Positions 36,339 through 46,398 are shown, counted from the first letter of the stretch. The stretch is 62,247 nt of DNA from Exilibacterium sp. (GCA_028280195.1 JANQMH010000050.1:1-62247); one strand, 5' to 3'. The notes: a model not told the origin generated them from the sequence alone. Made by a program: numbers and translations.

Positions 36339-39300
36339 ATGCGCAGGCTGTTAACGTTTCTGACCAATAAATGGGTACTGAGCTTTATCGGCGTGCTGGC
36401 GCTGTGCCTGCTGATCTGGCTCGGCGCCGATTACGTCAAGTTCGGCGCCGACAATACACCGCTGTCGCACGGCGCGCGGCTGATCATCATGCTGTTGCTG
36501 CTGTTTGCCTGGGTTGTCTGGCGCCTGCTGAGCTGGGGGCTGGAGAAACGCCAGAACAACGAGCTGCTGGACAGTATCGAACAGGCCGAAACCGAGGCCG
36601 CGGCCGACCCGGATGAGCAGCGCACGGCGGAGGAACTGGCGCAGATCAGCGGGCGCTTTCGCGATGCCCTCGATACCCTGCGGCGCTCGCGTTTCAAAGC
36701 CACGGGCAACTCCAAGGCCCTCTACCAGCTGCCGTGGTACATTATTATCGGCCCGCCCGGGTCGGGCAAAACCACCGCTTTGATCAACTCGGGGCTGGAT
36801 TTTCCGCTGGCGCAAAAGCTCGGCAAGGAATCCCTCGGCGGCATCGGCGGTACCCGCAACTGCGACTGGTGGTTTAGCAACGAAGCGGTGCTGATCGATA
36901 CCGCCGGGCGCTACACCACCCAGGACAGCCACCGGGTGGTGGACAATGCCGCCTGGCACGGCTTTCTCAATCTGCTGAAAAAATACCGCCGCCGGCGCCC
37001 CATCAACGGCGTCATTGTCGCCATCAGCGTGCAGGACCTGATGGTGCAGACCACCGACCAGCGCCAGCACCACGCCATGACCATTCGCGGCCGCATCGAT
37101 GAATTGCAGGAAAAGCTCGGCATTAAGTTTCCCATCTACCTGCTGTTTACCAAGGCCGACCTGGTGGCGGGCTTCAGCGAGTTTTTCGCCAACCTGTCAC
37201 AGGCCGAGCGCGAGCAGGTGTGGGGCACCACGTTTCCGCTCGACAGCCTCAGCCCCGAGCGCCTGGTGGAAGAGTTCAACCTGCGCTATGACGATATCAT
37301 CAACCGCCTCAACCAGCGCCTGTTGTGGCGTATCAATAACGAGCGCGGCATCGAGGCACGCTCGTCCATGCAGGCCTTCCCCAACCGTATGGAGAGCCTG
37401 CGCGATACCCTGACCGACTTCATCCGCCAGACTTTCGCCCAGAACAAATACAACGAGGCGCCGCTGCTGCGCGGTGTTTACTTTACCAGCGGCACCCAGG
37501 AGGGCACGCCGATCGACCGCATGATGGCATCGATCAGTGCCAACTTCGGCCTGCCGCGGGAAATCGGCCAGCAGCAGAGCAATCTCGGCAAGAGCTTTTT
37601 CATCAGCCGGCTGCTGAAGGATGTGATTTTTCCCGAATCCGAACTGGTGGGCGTCAACCGCAAACTCGAGACCCTGGTGAAGTGGGGGCGGCGCGTCAGC
37701 TTCGGCGCACTGGCCGCCATTTCCGTCGCCACCCTGGCGGTCTGGGCCGGCAGTGTCACCCGCAATGAAATGTATATGGGCGAAGTCAACGCCGCCATCG
37801 ATGAATACCGCCAGGCCAGTACCGGCCTGCGGCCGGACCAGGCCAATCCGCTGCAGACGCTGGCGGCACTGAATCCACTTCATACCGGCAGCCGCGTCTA
37901 CGACCAGGAGGCGCACCCCTGGCTGCGCGGCCTGGGGCTGTACGACGGCAATGTCGACGACGCCGCCAAGGCGCTCTATCGGGACAAACTGCGGCAGTAT
38001 TTTCTGCCGAGTTTCATCAAGTCCATCGAGCGCAGGCTCGGGCGCCTGACGGCGCAGGACGGCGAGCTGTTCGAGACGCTGCGGGTCTATCTGATGCTGC
38101 ACCAGCCGCAGCGGCGCGACGCCGCTGCCGTCAGCGCCTGGGCCGAGCGCGACTGGCAGCGACAGCTGCCGCGCCAGGCCGACAAACAGCAGCAGTTGCT
38201 GCAGCATCTCAACGGCCTGCTGGCCGAGCCGCTGCCGCCGGTCGAGGTCAATGAGCGGGTGCTGGCCCGGGCGCAGCGCGAGCTGCGGCGCATCACGCCG
38301 TCACAGCGGCTGTACCAGCAAATGGCCAGCGCCAACGCCGAACCGGTCGACCTGTACGGGCGTATCGGCGGCGACTCGAACCTGGTGTTCGGCCTCGACC
38401 CGGCCAGCGAACTGTTTTCCGCCAGCTATCTGTTTACCAAGGAGGGGTTTGAAAACGCCGACTACGCACCCGACTCGGCACTGATGAATCAGCTGGTGGA
38501 AAATCAGTGGATCTACGGTACCGAGGAGGGCCAGTTTTACAGCGAGGCCGACAAGGAGCAGATCAGCCGCGAGATTGAGCGGGCCTACCTGAACGAATAC
38601 GGCCGCTACTGGCGCTCGTTTCTCGCCAGTTTCAACATCGCCGAGTTCCGCGATATGCAAAGCGCGCTCGACAGTCTGCAGCAACTGTCCGACCCCACTT
38701 ATTCACCGCTGCTGAGCGTGCTCGAAGTCGCCAGCGAGAACACCCGGCTGCGCCCGGCGCCCGATCTCAGGGCGCTCGGCGATTCGGAGCTGGCCTCGGG
38801 TCTGGCGGCCGCGGCGCCCGCCGGCCTCAAACCGACGGCGGTGGACAATGAGTTCCGCGAACTGCACCGCCTGGTCAGTGCCACCAAGAACCGGCCCGCA
38901 CCGATCCAGGACGTGCTGACCAGTGTCAACCGCCTCTATGAAATGATGGGCGAGATCGCCGCCTCCGGCAACACCGACCTGGCCGCCTTCAACGCCGCGC
39001 GCAAGCGTTTTGCCGGCGCCGACAATGACGCCATCAAGCAACTGCAGCGCAAAGCCATCAACGCACCGCAGCCGCTGAAAGGCTGGCTTACCGATATCGC
39101 CGGCAACAGCTGGCGCCTGCTGCTCAATCACAGCAAGCGGCATATCAACCGCGTCTGGGAAAATGAGGTAAACACCTTATATGAACAGCGCCTGGCGCGG
39201 CGTTATCCTTTCAGCAAAAACAGCGATACCGATGTCTCGGTCGGCGATTTTGTCAGATTCTTTGGCCCCCAGGGCGTGCAGAAGACCTTTGTCGATGAGT

Positions 39301-39836
39301 ATCTGAAGACCTTTGTCGATACACGCAAATGGCAGGCGCGGGTCGTCGACGGCGCCGGCCTCTATCTCAGCGACAGTGCCGTCACTCAGCTGCGCCGGGC
39401 ACAGCGTATCCGCAATGTGTTTTTTGCCGGCGGTGCCGCCACCACGCTGGAATTTACCCTGCAACAGCGCAAGCTCGACAACGAGTTCGAGAAGTTTACC
39501 TTCGACCTCGGCCGCCCGGCGCGCAACCTGGACTTCCGCCACGGCCCGCCCATTCCCAAAACCACCAAGTGGGTACTGGGCGAACACGAGCGGGCGCGGG
39601 TGCTGGTCCAATACCTCGGCGAGGACAACAACGCCGGCGTCAAAGCCTCCTTCGACGGCAGCTGGGCCTGGCTGCGCCTGTTTCAGTCGGCGCAGGCCGA
39701 CACCGGGCGCGAGTCCAGCCAGATACGCTTCGATTTCGGCGGCGATGTTTCGGAGTTCAAACTGACGGCCAAAACCGGGGCCGGCGCTTTTCGGCCCGAC
39801 TTGTTGAGCCGTTACAACAACCCTGACAGTCTCTGA
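36339..39836 (+). CDS. tssM: T6SS inner-membrane protein TssM (IcmF family)
   Basis: The 1165-residue protein has two N-terminal membrane helices (about 12-30 and 46-66) and a cytoplasmic NTPase-like domain with Walker A GPPGSGKT (138-145). LIDTAGRYT and YLLFTKADLVAGFSEFF follow. A third helix is near 433-455 (VSFGALAAISVATLAVWAG). The large periplasmic region ends with the C-terminal beta domain contacting TssJ (GSWAWLRLFQSAQ, IRFDFGGDVSEFKLTAKTG). An intact Walker A suggests ATP binding. The gene is 21 bp after tssL and 26 bp before tagF. Confidence 0.96.
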   Translation: MRRLLTFLTNKWVLSFIGVLALCLLIWLGADYVKFGADNTPLSHGARLIIMLLLLFAWVVWRLLSWGLEKRQNNELLDSIEQAETEAAADPDEQRTAEELAQISGRFRDALDTLRRSRFKATGNSKALYQLPWYIIIGPPGSGKTTALINSGLDFPLAQKLGKESLGGIGGTRNCDWWFSNEAVLIDTAGRYTTQDSHRVVDNAAWHGFLNLLKKYRRRRPINGVIVAISVQDLMVQTTDQRQHHAMTIRGRIDELQEKLGIKFPIYLLFTKADLVAGFSEFFANLSQAEREQVWGTTFPLDSLSPERLVEEFNLRYDDIINRLNQRLLWRINNERGIEARSSMQAFPNRMESLRDTLTDFIRQTFAQNKYNEAPLLRGVYFTSGTQEGTPIDRMMASISANFGLPREIGQQQSNLGKSFFISRLLKDVIFPESELVGVNRKLETLVKWGRRVSFGALAAISVATLAVWAGSVTRNEMYMGEVNAAIDEYRQASTGLRPDQANPLQTLAALNPLHTGSRVYDQEAHPWLRGLGLYDGNVDDAAKALYRDKLRQYFLPSFIKSIERRLGRLTAQDGELFETLRVYLMLHQPQRRDAAAVSAWAERDWQRQLPRQADKQQQLLQHLNGLLAEPLPPVEVNERVLARAQRELRRITPSQRLYQQMASANAEPVDLYGRIGGDSNLVFGLDPASELFSASYLFTKEGFENADYAPDSALMNQLVENQWIYGTEEGQFYSEADKEQISREIERAYLNEYGRYWRSFLASFNIAEFRDMQSALDSLQQLSDPTYSPLLSVLEVASENTRLRPAPDLRALGDSELASGLAAAAPAGLKPTAVDNEFRELHRLVSATKNRPAPIQDVLTSVNRLYEMMGEIAASGNTDLAAFNAARKRFAGADNDAIKQLQRKAINAPQPLKGWLTDIAGNSWRLLLNHSKRHINRVWENEVNTLYEQRLARRYPFSKNSDTDVSVGDFVRFFGPQGVQKTFVDEYLKTFVDTRKWQARVVDGAGLYLSDSAVTQLRRAQRIRNVFFAGGAATTLEFTLQQRKLDNEFEKFTFDLGRPARNLDFRHGPPIPKTTKWVLGEHERARVLVQYLGEDNNAGVKASFDGSWAWLRLFQSAQADTGRESSQIRFDFGGDVSEFKLTAKTGAGAFRPDLLSRYNNPDSL

Positions 39837-39862
39837 CTACACAACTAGGTAGGGTCGGCGCG

Positions 39863-40567
39863 ATGAATACCACCCCGGCAGGTCTCTACGGCAAAGTCCC
39901 CGCCCACGGCGATTTTATCGACCGCGGCCTGCCCAGCGGCTTTATCAATATCTGGGACGAATGGTTGCAGCGCGCCGTTGCCAGCAGCCGCGAGCTGCTC
40001 GGCGACAGCTGGCTGGACTACTACCTGACCAGCCCCATCTGGCGTTTCGTGCTGTCGTCGGGCACCGTCGACGACCAGGTGCGGGCCGGTGTGCTGCTGC
40101 CCAGTGTCGACAGTGTCGGGCGCTATTTTCCGCTGACCATCGCCGCCGGGCTGACCGGCAACGTCAATACCTTCAGCTATCTCAATCAGCAGGATGACTG
40201 GTTTTCACAACTCGAGCACGCCGCACTCGCGGCGCTGCAGGAATCGCTGACGGTGGATGAGCTGATGCAAAAACTCGCCGGCCTGCAGGCACCGGCGGAT
40301 ATCGGCGGCCAGCAGCTGCAAAAATCCGACAGCCTGGTGACCGGTACCGCGATCATCGCCGGCGCCGAGCCGGCCAAGCCGGAGCAGTGTTACAACCAGC
40401 TGCTGCAACAGCTTACCCTGGGCCGCTGCAGCAGCTACAGTCTGTGGTGGTGCAACGGTTCGGCGCATATGCAGCCGACGTTTTTACTCGCGCCGGGCCT
40501 GCCCAACGCCCAGGGCTATACCGCATTTTTGGACGGCCAGTGGCAGCAGCGGGGCTGGAGCGGTTGA
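39863..40567 (+). CDS. tagF: T6SS-associated regulator TagF
   Basis: The 234-residue protein matches the TagF domain: GLYGKVPAHGDFIDRGLPS, FINIWDEWLQRAVASSRELL, PIWRFVLSSG, LLPSVDSVGRYFPLTIA and the closing SYSLWWCNGS. In Pseudomonas and Agrobacterium TagF represses T6SS after translation, in balance with the PpkA/PppA pathway. In some bacteria it is fused to PppA. Here the two are separate genes about 21 kb apart. It ends the first rightward operon, with 340 bp before tssA. Confidence 0.93.
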   Translation: MNTTPAGLYGKVPAHGDFIDRGLPSGFINIWDEWLQRAVASSRELLGDSWLDYYLTSPIWRFVLSSGTVDDQVRAGVLLPSVDSVGRYFPLTIAAGLTGNVNTFSYLNQQDDWFSQLEHAALAALQESLTVDELMQKLAGLQAPADIGGQQLQKSDSLVTGTAIIAGAEPAKPEQCYNQLLQQLTLGRCSSYSLWWCNGSAHMQPTFLLAPGLPNAQGYTAFLDGQWQQRGWSG

Positions 40568-40907
40568 AATAGTCAAATCTGTGAGCCAGACACCGTTATT
40601 ATTACTATGATATATTCGCGTTTTTCGGCTATATTGACGCTCTACCGGCGATGTTTGCCACCGAACGACAGTCGGCACCGGCCGCGCCGACAGATTCAGG
40701 CAGGTTGTTTTGCAGACCGTACATTTTCGTACAGGTTACATATGCAGATGGTAAGTGCAGATGATTAAGTGCAGATGGTAAGTAAGATATTAACAACCAC
40801 AATGGTGTGTAAATAATACCCGTTTATTAACAACTTGCCAGCGCTTATGAATTTCGAGTATAAGACGAGCATAAAAACAGGTAAGCAGAAAACGCAGGCA
40901 CAAACAC
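40568..40907. other. 340-bp AT-rich spacer between tagF and tssA
   Basis: It probably holds the promoter of the tssA-onward operon. It contains TGCAGATG repeats (40743-40777). I see no clear sigma-54 site (TGGCA-N6-TTGC) and no strong terminator hairpin. An AT-rich block at 40600-40640 and 40780-40830 could carry a sigma-70 promoter. Confidence 0.45.
40743..40785. repeat. TGCAGATG(G/A)TTAAG direct repeats
   Basis: TGCAGATG begins at 40743, 40756 and 40770, each followed by GTAAG, ATTAAG or GTAAGTAAG (period 13-14 bp). It lies in the tssA upstream region. Confidence 0.8.
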
Positions 40908-42149
40908 ATGGCGTCTCCAACAATCATCGATATCGAAGGTCTGACCCAAGCCATTGCGGAGGATCGACCCCAGGGTGAAGACCTGCGCGCCGACCGCTCG
41001 CCGACCTCGGACTACTACACCATCAAAGATGCCCGCAACAATGCCAGGGCCGCCGAGCGGGCCAGCATGTTCGATGAGGACGGCGGCGCGGATACCCTGG
41101 GCCTGTGGAAACCGGTGGCCGATCTGGCCCCGAAAATTCTCACTGCCACCAGTAAGGATCTGGAAGTCGTCAGCTGGTATATCGAAGCGCTGGTGCGGCT
41201 GCACGGCTTTCCGGGGCTGCGGGACGGCTTCAGCCTGACCCGCACACTGGTGGAGAATTTTTGGGATCAGCTCTACCCCGAACCCGATGAAGATGGCCTG
41301 GAAACCAAAGTCGGATCCCTGTCCGGCCTCAACGGTGACGGCGGCGAAGGGACGCTGCTGACACCGATCCGCAACGCCGCCATTACCACTCAGGGCACGC
41401 GCGGCGAGTTCAGCTACTGGCAGTACCAGCAGGCCCACGACGCCTCGAAAATCAATGACGAGGGCAAGCGCAGCGAACGCGTCGACGCCATTGGTTTCGA
41501 CCTCGATGTCATCACCACTACCATCGCTAACGGCGAAACAGATTTTTATGTCAATTTGCTCGAGGATCTGCAGCAGTGTGTGGATGAATATGCGGCGCTC
41601 AACGAACTGCTGCGCGGGCACTGCGCCCACGAGGCGCCGCCGAGTTCCAATATCAGCAGCCTGCTGGAGGAAATTCTGCGCGCAGTGCGCTTCCTCACCA
41701 AGGACAAACTGGCACATCTAAACACCCCGGCCAGCGACGAGGCGGGCACTGTCGAAGAATCGGCGGGCGGCACTGTGGTGAAAAGCGCGGCAGTGGCCAG
41801 CGGCCCCATAAGCGACCGCGAGCAGGCGCTGCAGCGACTGCAGGAAGTCGCCAATTATTTCCGTACCTACGAGCCCCACACACCGATGGCGGCAACCATC
41901 GAGCGGGTGGTGAAATGGGGCCGTATGACCGTATCCGAGCTGATGATGGAACTGGTGCCCGACGATACCGCGCGCGCCATCTTTACCCAGCTGACCGGTG
42001 TCAAGCTCGACGGCTCGGCCACCGAAAGCTATGTTGCGCCACCGGTCGCCGCCCGGGAACCGGAAGCGGAGACTGCGGCCGAGGCCGGAGCCGGGGCCGA
42101 TAACTGGGATACGAGCCCGGCGGCGAGCAGCGATGAGGATCAGTGGTAG
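40908..42149 (+). CDS. tssA: T6SS protein TssA
   Basis: The 413-residue protein has an N-terminal ImpA_N domain (about 10-180): PTSDYYTIKDARNNARAAER, LEVVSWYIEALVRLHGFPGL and NFWDQLYPEPDEDGLETKV. A middle region and a C-terminal helical part follow (SDREQALQRLQEVANYFRTY, PHTPMAATIERVVKWGRMTVSELM). It ends in a low-complexity acidic tail. TssA proteins guide baseplate priming and sheath growth. The N-terminal match and length suit the TssA1-type group, though the subgroup is not certain. It begins the second rightward operon. Confidence 0.91.
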   Translation: MASPTIIDIEGLTQAIAEDRPQGEDLRADRSPTSDYYTIKDARNNARAAERASMFDEDGGADTLGLWKPVADLAPKILTATSKDLEVVSWYIEALVRLHGFPGLRDGFSLTRTLVENFWDQLYPEPDEDGLETKVGSLSGLNGDGGEGTLLTPIRNAAITTQGTRGEFSYWQYQQAHDASKINDEGKRSERVDAIGFDLDVITTTIANGETDFYVNLLEDLQQCVDEYAALNELLRGHCAHEAPPSSNISSLLEEILRAVRFLTKDKLAHLNTPASDEAGTVEESAGGTVVKSAAVASGPISDREQALQRLQEVANYFRTYEPHTPMAATIERVVKWGRMTVSELMMELVPDDTARAIFTQLTGVKLDGSATESYVAPPVAAREPEAETAAEAGAGADNWDTSPAASSDEDQW

Positions 42150-42169
42150 ACAGCCAGAAGTTTTCGATA

Positions 42170-42199
42170 CCGCTACCGATGCAGGGCCGTCGGTAGCGG
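42170..42199 (+). promoter_or_regulatory. 10-bp hairpin CCGCTACCGA/TCGGTAGCGG between tssA and tssB
   Basis: A perfect 10-bp stem with a 10-nt loop lies 21 bp after the tssA stop and 55 bp before the tssB start. No T-run follows, so it is probably an mRNA-stability or processing hairpin. It would let the highly expressed sheath genes accumulate separately from tssA. That role is inferred from position only. Confidence 0.45.
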
Positions 42200-42253
42200 A
42201 TTTAAGTCATTCACTAATAGCGCATTACCTATTGACTCAATGAGGACCCAGCC

Positions 42254-42775
42254 ATGTCTGAAAGCGTTCACGACAAATTGAAGAGAGTCCGCAAACCGCG
42301 GGTGCACATTACTTACGACGTCGAGACCAACGGCGCTGAAGAGAAAAAAGAGCTGCCTTTCGTCGTCGGGGTAATGGGCGACTATTCCGGTGACAATACC
42401 GAAAACAAAAAGTCCCTCAAAGAACGCAAGTTCGTACAGGTCGACCGCGACAACTTCAATGAGGCCATGGGTAAGATCAATCCCAAACTGCAAATGAAAG
42501 TGGAAAACACACTCGCCGATGACGGCAGTGAAATGTCCGTGGGCCTGGACTTCAATGCCATCGACGATTTCGAACCGCAGAATATCGTCAAGCAGGTCGA
42601 GCCGCTCAAACAGTTGATGGACGCGCGCAACAAACTGCGCGACCTGCTGAGCAAGGCGGACCGTTCCGAAGAGCTTGAAGGCGTGCTGGAAGAGGTACTG
42701 CAAAGCACGGAAAAAATTACCGAGTTGGGTAAAGAACTCGGTGTAGATGAAGACAAAGGAGGCGATAAGGAATGA
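42254..42775 (+). CDS. tssB: T6SS sheath small subunit TssB (VipA)
   Basis: The 173-residue protein has the VipA pattern: [50 protein letters not shown] and [18 protein letters not shown]. It ends in a charged helix (DEDKGGDKE). With TssC it forms the contractile sheath. Its last four bases overlap the start of tssC1 (ATGA), giving translational coupling and equal supply of the two. Confidence 0.97.
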   Translation: MSESVHDKLKRVRKPRVHITYDVETNGAEEKKELPFVVGVMGDYSGDNTENKKSLKERKFVQVDRDNFNEAMGKINPKLQMKVENTLADDGSEMSVGLDFNAIDDFEPQNIVKQVEPLKQLMDARNKLRDLLSKADRSEELEGVLEEVLQSTEKITELGKELGVDEDKGGDKE

Positions 42776-44259
42776 GTACAGAAGCCGAATCCTCAACCGG
42801 CGCTGAAGCGGAAGAGCAGTCGACCAGCCTGCTGGAACAGGCCCTCAGTGCCACCAAACAGACCGAGCGCGATGAAGCCCAGGATCTGCTCGAAAACCTG
42901 ACCAAACAGGTGCTTCAGGGTACGGTCAGCTGGGACCGCAATCTCACCCACACGATCAAAGCGGCGATATCCTCCATCGATACGGCGATATCCAGGCAAC
43001 TGGCAGCGATCATGCACCAGGAAAAACTGCAAAAGCTCGAGGGTTCGTGGCGCGGCCTGCACCACCTGGTAATGAACTCCGAGACCGGCACCGGCCTCAA
43101 GATCCGCATGCTCAATGTCGGCAAGAAGGAACTGTTCAAGGATCTCGATAAAGCCGTTGAGTTCGATCAGAGCAATATCTTCAAAAAGGTGTACGAAGAG
43201 GAGTTCGGCACCGCCGGCGGCGAGCCCTACGGCGCCATGATCGGCGACTTCGAATTTAGCAACCATCCCGACGATATCGATCTGCTGAGCAATATGTCCA
43301 ATGTTGCCGCGGCCGGCTTCTGTCCGTTTATCTCCGCTGCCGGGCCGAGCATGTTCGGCTTTGACGACTATACCGAGTTGTCCAAGCCGCGCGACCTGGC
43401 GCAGATCTTTCAGGCACAGGAATATATCAAGTTCCGCAGCTTCCGCGACAGCGAAGACTCGCGCTTCGTATCGCTGGTAATGCCGCGGGTGCTGTCGCGC
43501 CTGCCCTACGGCGAAAACACCAAGCCGGTGGAGGAATTCAGCTACGAGGAGTTCCCCCAGGACGAATCCGGGATGTCCACCTCCGTGGATCACGACCAGT
43601 ACTGCTGGATGAACGCCGCCTATGTGATGGGCACCACGCTGACCCAGGCGTTCTCCGAGAACGGCTGGTGCACCGCCATCCGCGGCGCCGAGGGGGGCGG
43701 CAAGGTCGAAGGGCTGCCGAGCCACATCTTCAAAAGTGACGACGGCGATACCGATCAGAAATGCCCGACCGAAATCGGTATTACCGACCGCCGCGAGGCG
43801 GAACTCAGCGGCCTCGGCTTCCTGCCTCTGTGCCATTACAAGAATACCGACTACTCGGTGTTCTTCGGTGCCCAGACCTCGCAGAAGCCCAAGGTCTACG
43901 ACGACCCGGACGCCACCTCCAACGCCGCCATCTCGGCCCGCCTGCCCTACATTATGGCCACCAGCCGCATCGCCCATTATCTGAAGGTGATGGGGCGCGA
44001 TAAAATCGGCTCCTTCATGGAAGCCAAAGACGCCGAGCAGTGGTTGAATCGCTGGATTCAGGGCTATACCAACAGCAACGAGGACGCCAGTGCCGAAATG
44101 AAGGCCCAGTATCCGCTGGCAGCGGCTACTGTTCAGGTTAAGGAAAACCCCGGCGCCCCGGGTTCATACAGTGCCGTCGCCTATCTGAAACCGTGGTTGC
44201 AGATGGAAGAATTGACCACCTCACTGCGTATGGTGGCCAATATTCCAACGTCCGGCTAA
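42772..44259 (+). CDS. tssC: T6SS sheath large subunit TssC (VipB), first copy
   Basis: The 495-residue protein is full length. Motifs include [76 protein letters not shown] and the C-terminal region ([45 protein letters not shown]) that makes the sheath handshake. It is the likely main sheath subunit, being coupled to tssB. A terminator-like hairpin at 44287-44310 follows. Confidence 0.97.
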   Translation: MSTEAESSTGAEAEEQSTSLLEQALSATKQTERDEAQDLLENLTKQVLQGTVSWDRNLTHTIKAAISSIDTAISRQLAAIMHQEKLQKLEGSWRGLHHLVMNSETGTGLKIRMLNVGKKELFKDLDKAVEFDQSNIFKKVYEEEFGTAGGEPYGAMIGDFEFSNHPDDIDLLSNMSNVAAAGFCPFISAAGPSMFGFDDYTELSKPRDLAQIFQAQEYIKFRSFRDSEDSRFVSLVMPRVLSRLPYGENTKPVEEFSYEEFPQDESGMSTSVDHDQYCWMNAAYVMGTTLTQAFSENGWCTAIRGAEGGGKVEGLPSHIFKSDDGDTDQKCPTEIGITDRREAELSGLGFLPLCHYKNTDYSVFFGAQTSQKPKVYDDPDATSNAAISARLPYIMATSRIAHYLKVMGRDKIGSFMEAKDAEQWLNRWIQGYTNSNEDASAEMKAQYPLAAATVQVKENPGAPGSYSAVAYLKPWLQMEELTTSLRMVANIPTSG

Positions 44260-44286
44260 GGGCGGCAGCGGCGTGCCGGCAACCAC

Positions 44287-44310
44287 CAGCAGCGGGCCAG
44301 CCCGCTGCTG
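44287..44310 (+). terminator. CAGCAGCGGG/CCCGCTGCTG hairpin with short T-tract between tssC copies
   Basis: A perfect GC-rich 10-bp stem with a CCAG loop is followed by TGCTTTT. It lies 27 bp after the tssC1 stop and 21 bp before the second tssC start. It looks like a leaky intrinsic terminator that would favour tssBC1 mRNA over the downstream genes. Confidence 0.6.
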
Positions 44311-44331
44311 TGCTTTTGGCGGGGGAACTGC

Positions 44332-45867
44332 GTGTCCGATAACGGGGTGAGCCTCGACGCCTTGCTGGAAAGCGACGCGCAGAGCCCACAGCAGACCAGT
44401 AACGACAACAACACGGCCTTCGACAGCGGCGTGCTAGGGCGTTTCCTGGCCGAGCCCGACGCCGGCCGCGCAGTGGACTTGTGGCAGCGGCAGTTTGCCG
44501 GCTCCGAGGTGCCCGCAGACCTCAGCGCCGCCGCCTGGCTCAGCCAGCAGGTGGCACTGATCGATGAACTGATCAACGAGCAGCTCAACGCCATCCTCCA
44601 CCACCCGTCTTTACAGCAGCTGGAGAGCAGCTGGCGCGGCCTGTGGCGCCTGATCGACACCGCCAGCCCCTACGCCAATGTCAAAGTGCGGGTACTGAAT
44701 GTCAGCTGGAAAGAAGTCAGCAAAGATATCGACCGCGCCTCGGACTTCGATCAAAGCCTGCTGTTCAACCTGATTTACAACCAGGAGTTCGGTATTGCCG
44801 GCGGCGAGCCTTTCGGCGTGCTGCTGGGCGACTACCGCATCAGTCATCGCCCTTTTGCCGGCCACCCGTATACCGATGTTTCGACACTGCGCGGACTGGC
44901 ACAGATTGCCGCTGCCGCCTTCGCACCGTTTATCTGCAGCGCCACGCCGCAGCTGTTCGGCCTGGACAGCTTCGACCGGCTCGGTGTGCCGATTAATTTC
45001 CAGGAGATCTTCCGCCATCCGGACTATACCCAGTGGCGCAGCCTGCGCGATATGGAGGACACCCGGTTTCTGGGTCTGTGCCTGCCGCGGGTGATCATGC
45101 GCACGCCGTATTGTAGCCGCCTCGGCCCCCGCGACGGCCTGCTGTTCAAGGAGGAGTGCGAGGCGCCCGGGGCGGAAAACTACCTGTGGGGTAACGCCTG
45201 CTACGCTTTCGGCTGTGTATTGATCCGCGAATTCGGCGAAGTCGGCTGGTTTGCCCATATCCGCGGTGTGCCGCGCGACTACTACGGCGGTGGGCTGGTA
45301 ACCGGCTTCCCGAGCCTCAGCTACAACACCGACAGCCCCGGCACCGCAACCAAGGTGCTGACCGATGTGGTCATTACCGATCAACACGAACGCCTGCTGA
45401 GTGAACTGGGGTTTCTGTGCCTGTGCCAATGCTACGACACGGAGTTTGCCGCCTTCCAGAGCTGCCCCTCGCTGCAAAAGGCCAAACAGTTCAAAGGCAA
45501 GGCGGAAACGGCCAATGCCCGCATCAGTGCCATGCTGCAGCAGGTACTGTGCGCCTCGCGCTTCGCCCATTACATCAAAGTGATGATCCGCGACAAGGTC
45601 GGTTCCTTTACCGCCGCCGGCGATTGCGAGCGCATGCTGCAGGAATGGTTCAATCAGTACGCCACGGCGCGCGACGATCTGCAGTGGGAGATGCTGGCCC
45701 GCTACCCGCTGCGCTCGGCGCGCGTGCAGGTGCGCGAACTGCCGGGCAAACCGGGCAGCTATACCAGCATTATTCATCTCAAGCCCCACTATATTGTCGA
45801 CCATCTGGTATCGGAGCTGAAGCTGACCACCGAGCTGGCGCTGGCAGGCTTCGGCACGGGGCAATAG
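44332..45867 (+). CDS. second TssC-like sheath protein (TssC2/ImpD type)
   Basis: The 511-residue TssC paralogue keeps the family pattern: LQQLESSWRGLWRLIDTASP, EFGIAGGEPFGVLLGDYRIS, SATPQLFGLDSFDRLGVPI, RFLGLCLPRVIMRTPY, CASRFAHYIKVMIRDKVGSF and the C-terminal HLKPHYIVDHLVSELKL. An extra N-terminal segment of about 75 residues precedes the homologous core. Paired TssC genes (ImpC/ImpD, or TssC40/TssC41 in Agrobacterium) are known. The second copy's role is less certain and may be at the baseplate end of the sheath. The start is GTG, 5 nt after GGGGGA. Confidence 0.93.
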   Translation: MSDNGVSLDALLESDAQSPQQTSNDNNTAFDSGVLGRFLAEPDAGRAVDLWQRQFAGSEVPADLSAAAWLSQQVALIDELINEQLNAILHHPSLQQLESSWRGLWRLIDTASPYANVKVRVLNVSWKEVSKDIDRASDFDQSLLFNLIYNQEFGIAGGEPFGVLLGDYRISHRPFAGHPYTDVSTLRGLAQIAAAAFAPFICSATPQLFGLDSFDRLGVPINFQEIFRHPDYTQWRSLRDMEDTRFLGLCLPRVIMRTPYCSRLGPRDGLLFKEECEAPGAENYLWGNACYAFGCVLIREFGEVGWFAHIRGVPRDYYGGGLVTGFPSLSYNTDSPGTATKVLTDVVITDQHERLLSELGFLCLCQCYDTEFAAFQSCPSLQKAKQFKGKAETANARISAMLQQVLCASRFAHYIKVMIRDKVGSFTAAGDCERMLQEWFNQYATARDDLQWEMLARYPLRSARVQVRELPGKPGSYTSIIHLKPHYIVDHLVSELKLTTELALAGFGTGQ

Positions 45868-45915
45868 GGCATGGCAAAACCAGGCACGGCAATACCACAG
45901 GTGTGAACACGACCC

Positions 45916-46398
45916 ATGGCGAATATTGACAAAGACAAAAAACTGCTAGCACCGATTCTCGACCGCCTGCTGTACGGCGACCGCTACGGCGTTGCGCCGC
46001 AGCCCCACCAGGTCCTGCGCCAGTTGCGCGACAGCGTGCGCCGCGATCTGGAGCACCTGTTCAACACCCGCTACCGCTGTGTCTCGCCCCCGGCCGAATG
46101 TGAGAACCTGGAGCGCTCACTGGTAAACTTCGGCCTGCCGGACCTGTCGACGATCAATCTGACCGCCTCGCAGAGCCGCAATGAGTTTTGCCGCCAGGTG
46201 GAGCGCACCATTCTCAGCTACGAACCGCGTATCCAGTCGGTCAAGGTCGAGGGTATCAAAGACGTCGATCCGGAGGACCCGGTGATCCGTTTTCGTATCG
46301 AGGCGCTGCTGTATGCCAACCCCGCTCCCGAGGTCATCGTCTTCGACTCGGCGCTAAATCCCGTCAACTACGCCGTCGATTTGTCGGAGGTGCATTAG
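45916..46398 (+). CDS. tssE: T6SS baseplate protein TssE (gp25-like)
   Basis: The 160-residue protein is of the GpW/gp25 family. Conserved parts are LAPILDRLLYGD, LRDSVRRDLEHLFNTRYRC, LVNFGLPDLSTINLTASQSR, ERTILSYEPRIQSVKVEG and VIRFRIEALL. It is a wedge component that starts sheath polymerisation. The TAG stop shares its last G with the GTG start of tssF, so the two are translationally coupled. Confidence 0.95.
   Translation: MANIDKDKKLLAPILDRLLYGDRYGVAPQPHQVLRQLRDSVRRDLEHLFNTRYRCVSPPAECENLERSLVNFGLPDLSTINLTASQSRNEFCRQVERTILSYEPRIQSVKVEGIKDVDPEDPVIRFRIEALLYANPAPEVIVFDSALNPVNYAVDLSEVH

Noticed and set aside
46188-46397. N-terminal extension of tssF upstream of GTG 46398
   Set aside because: It overlaps tssE in another frame and is not family-like; GTG 46398 gives the standard TssF start.
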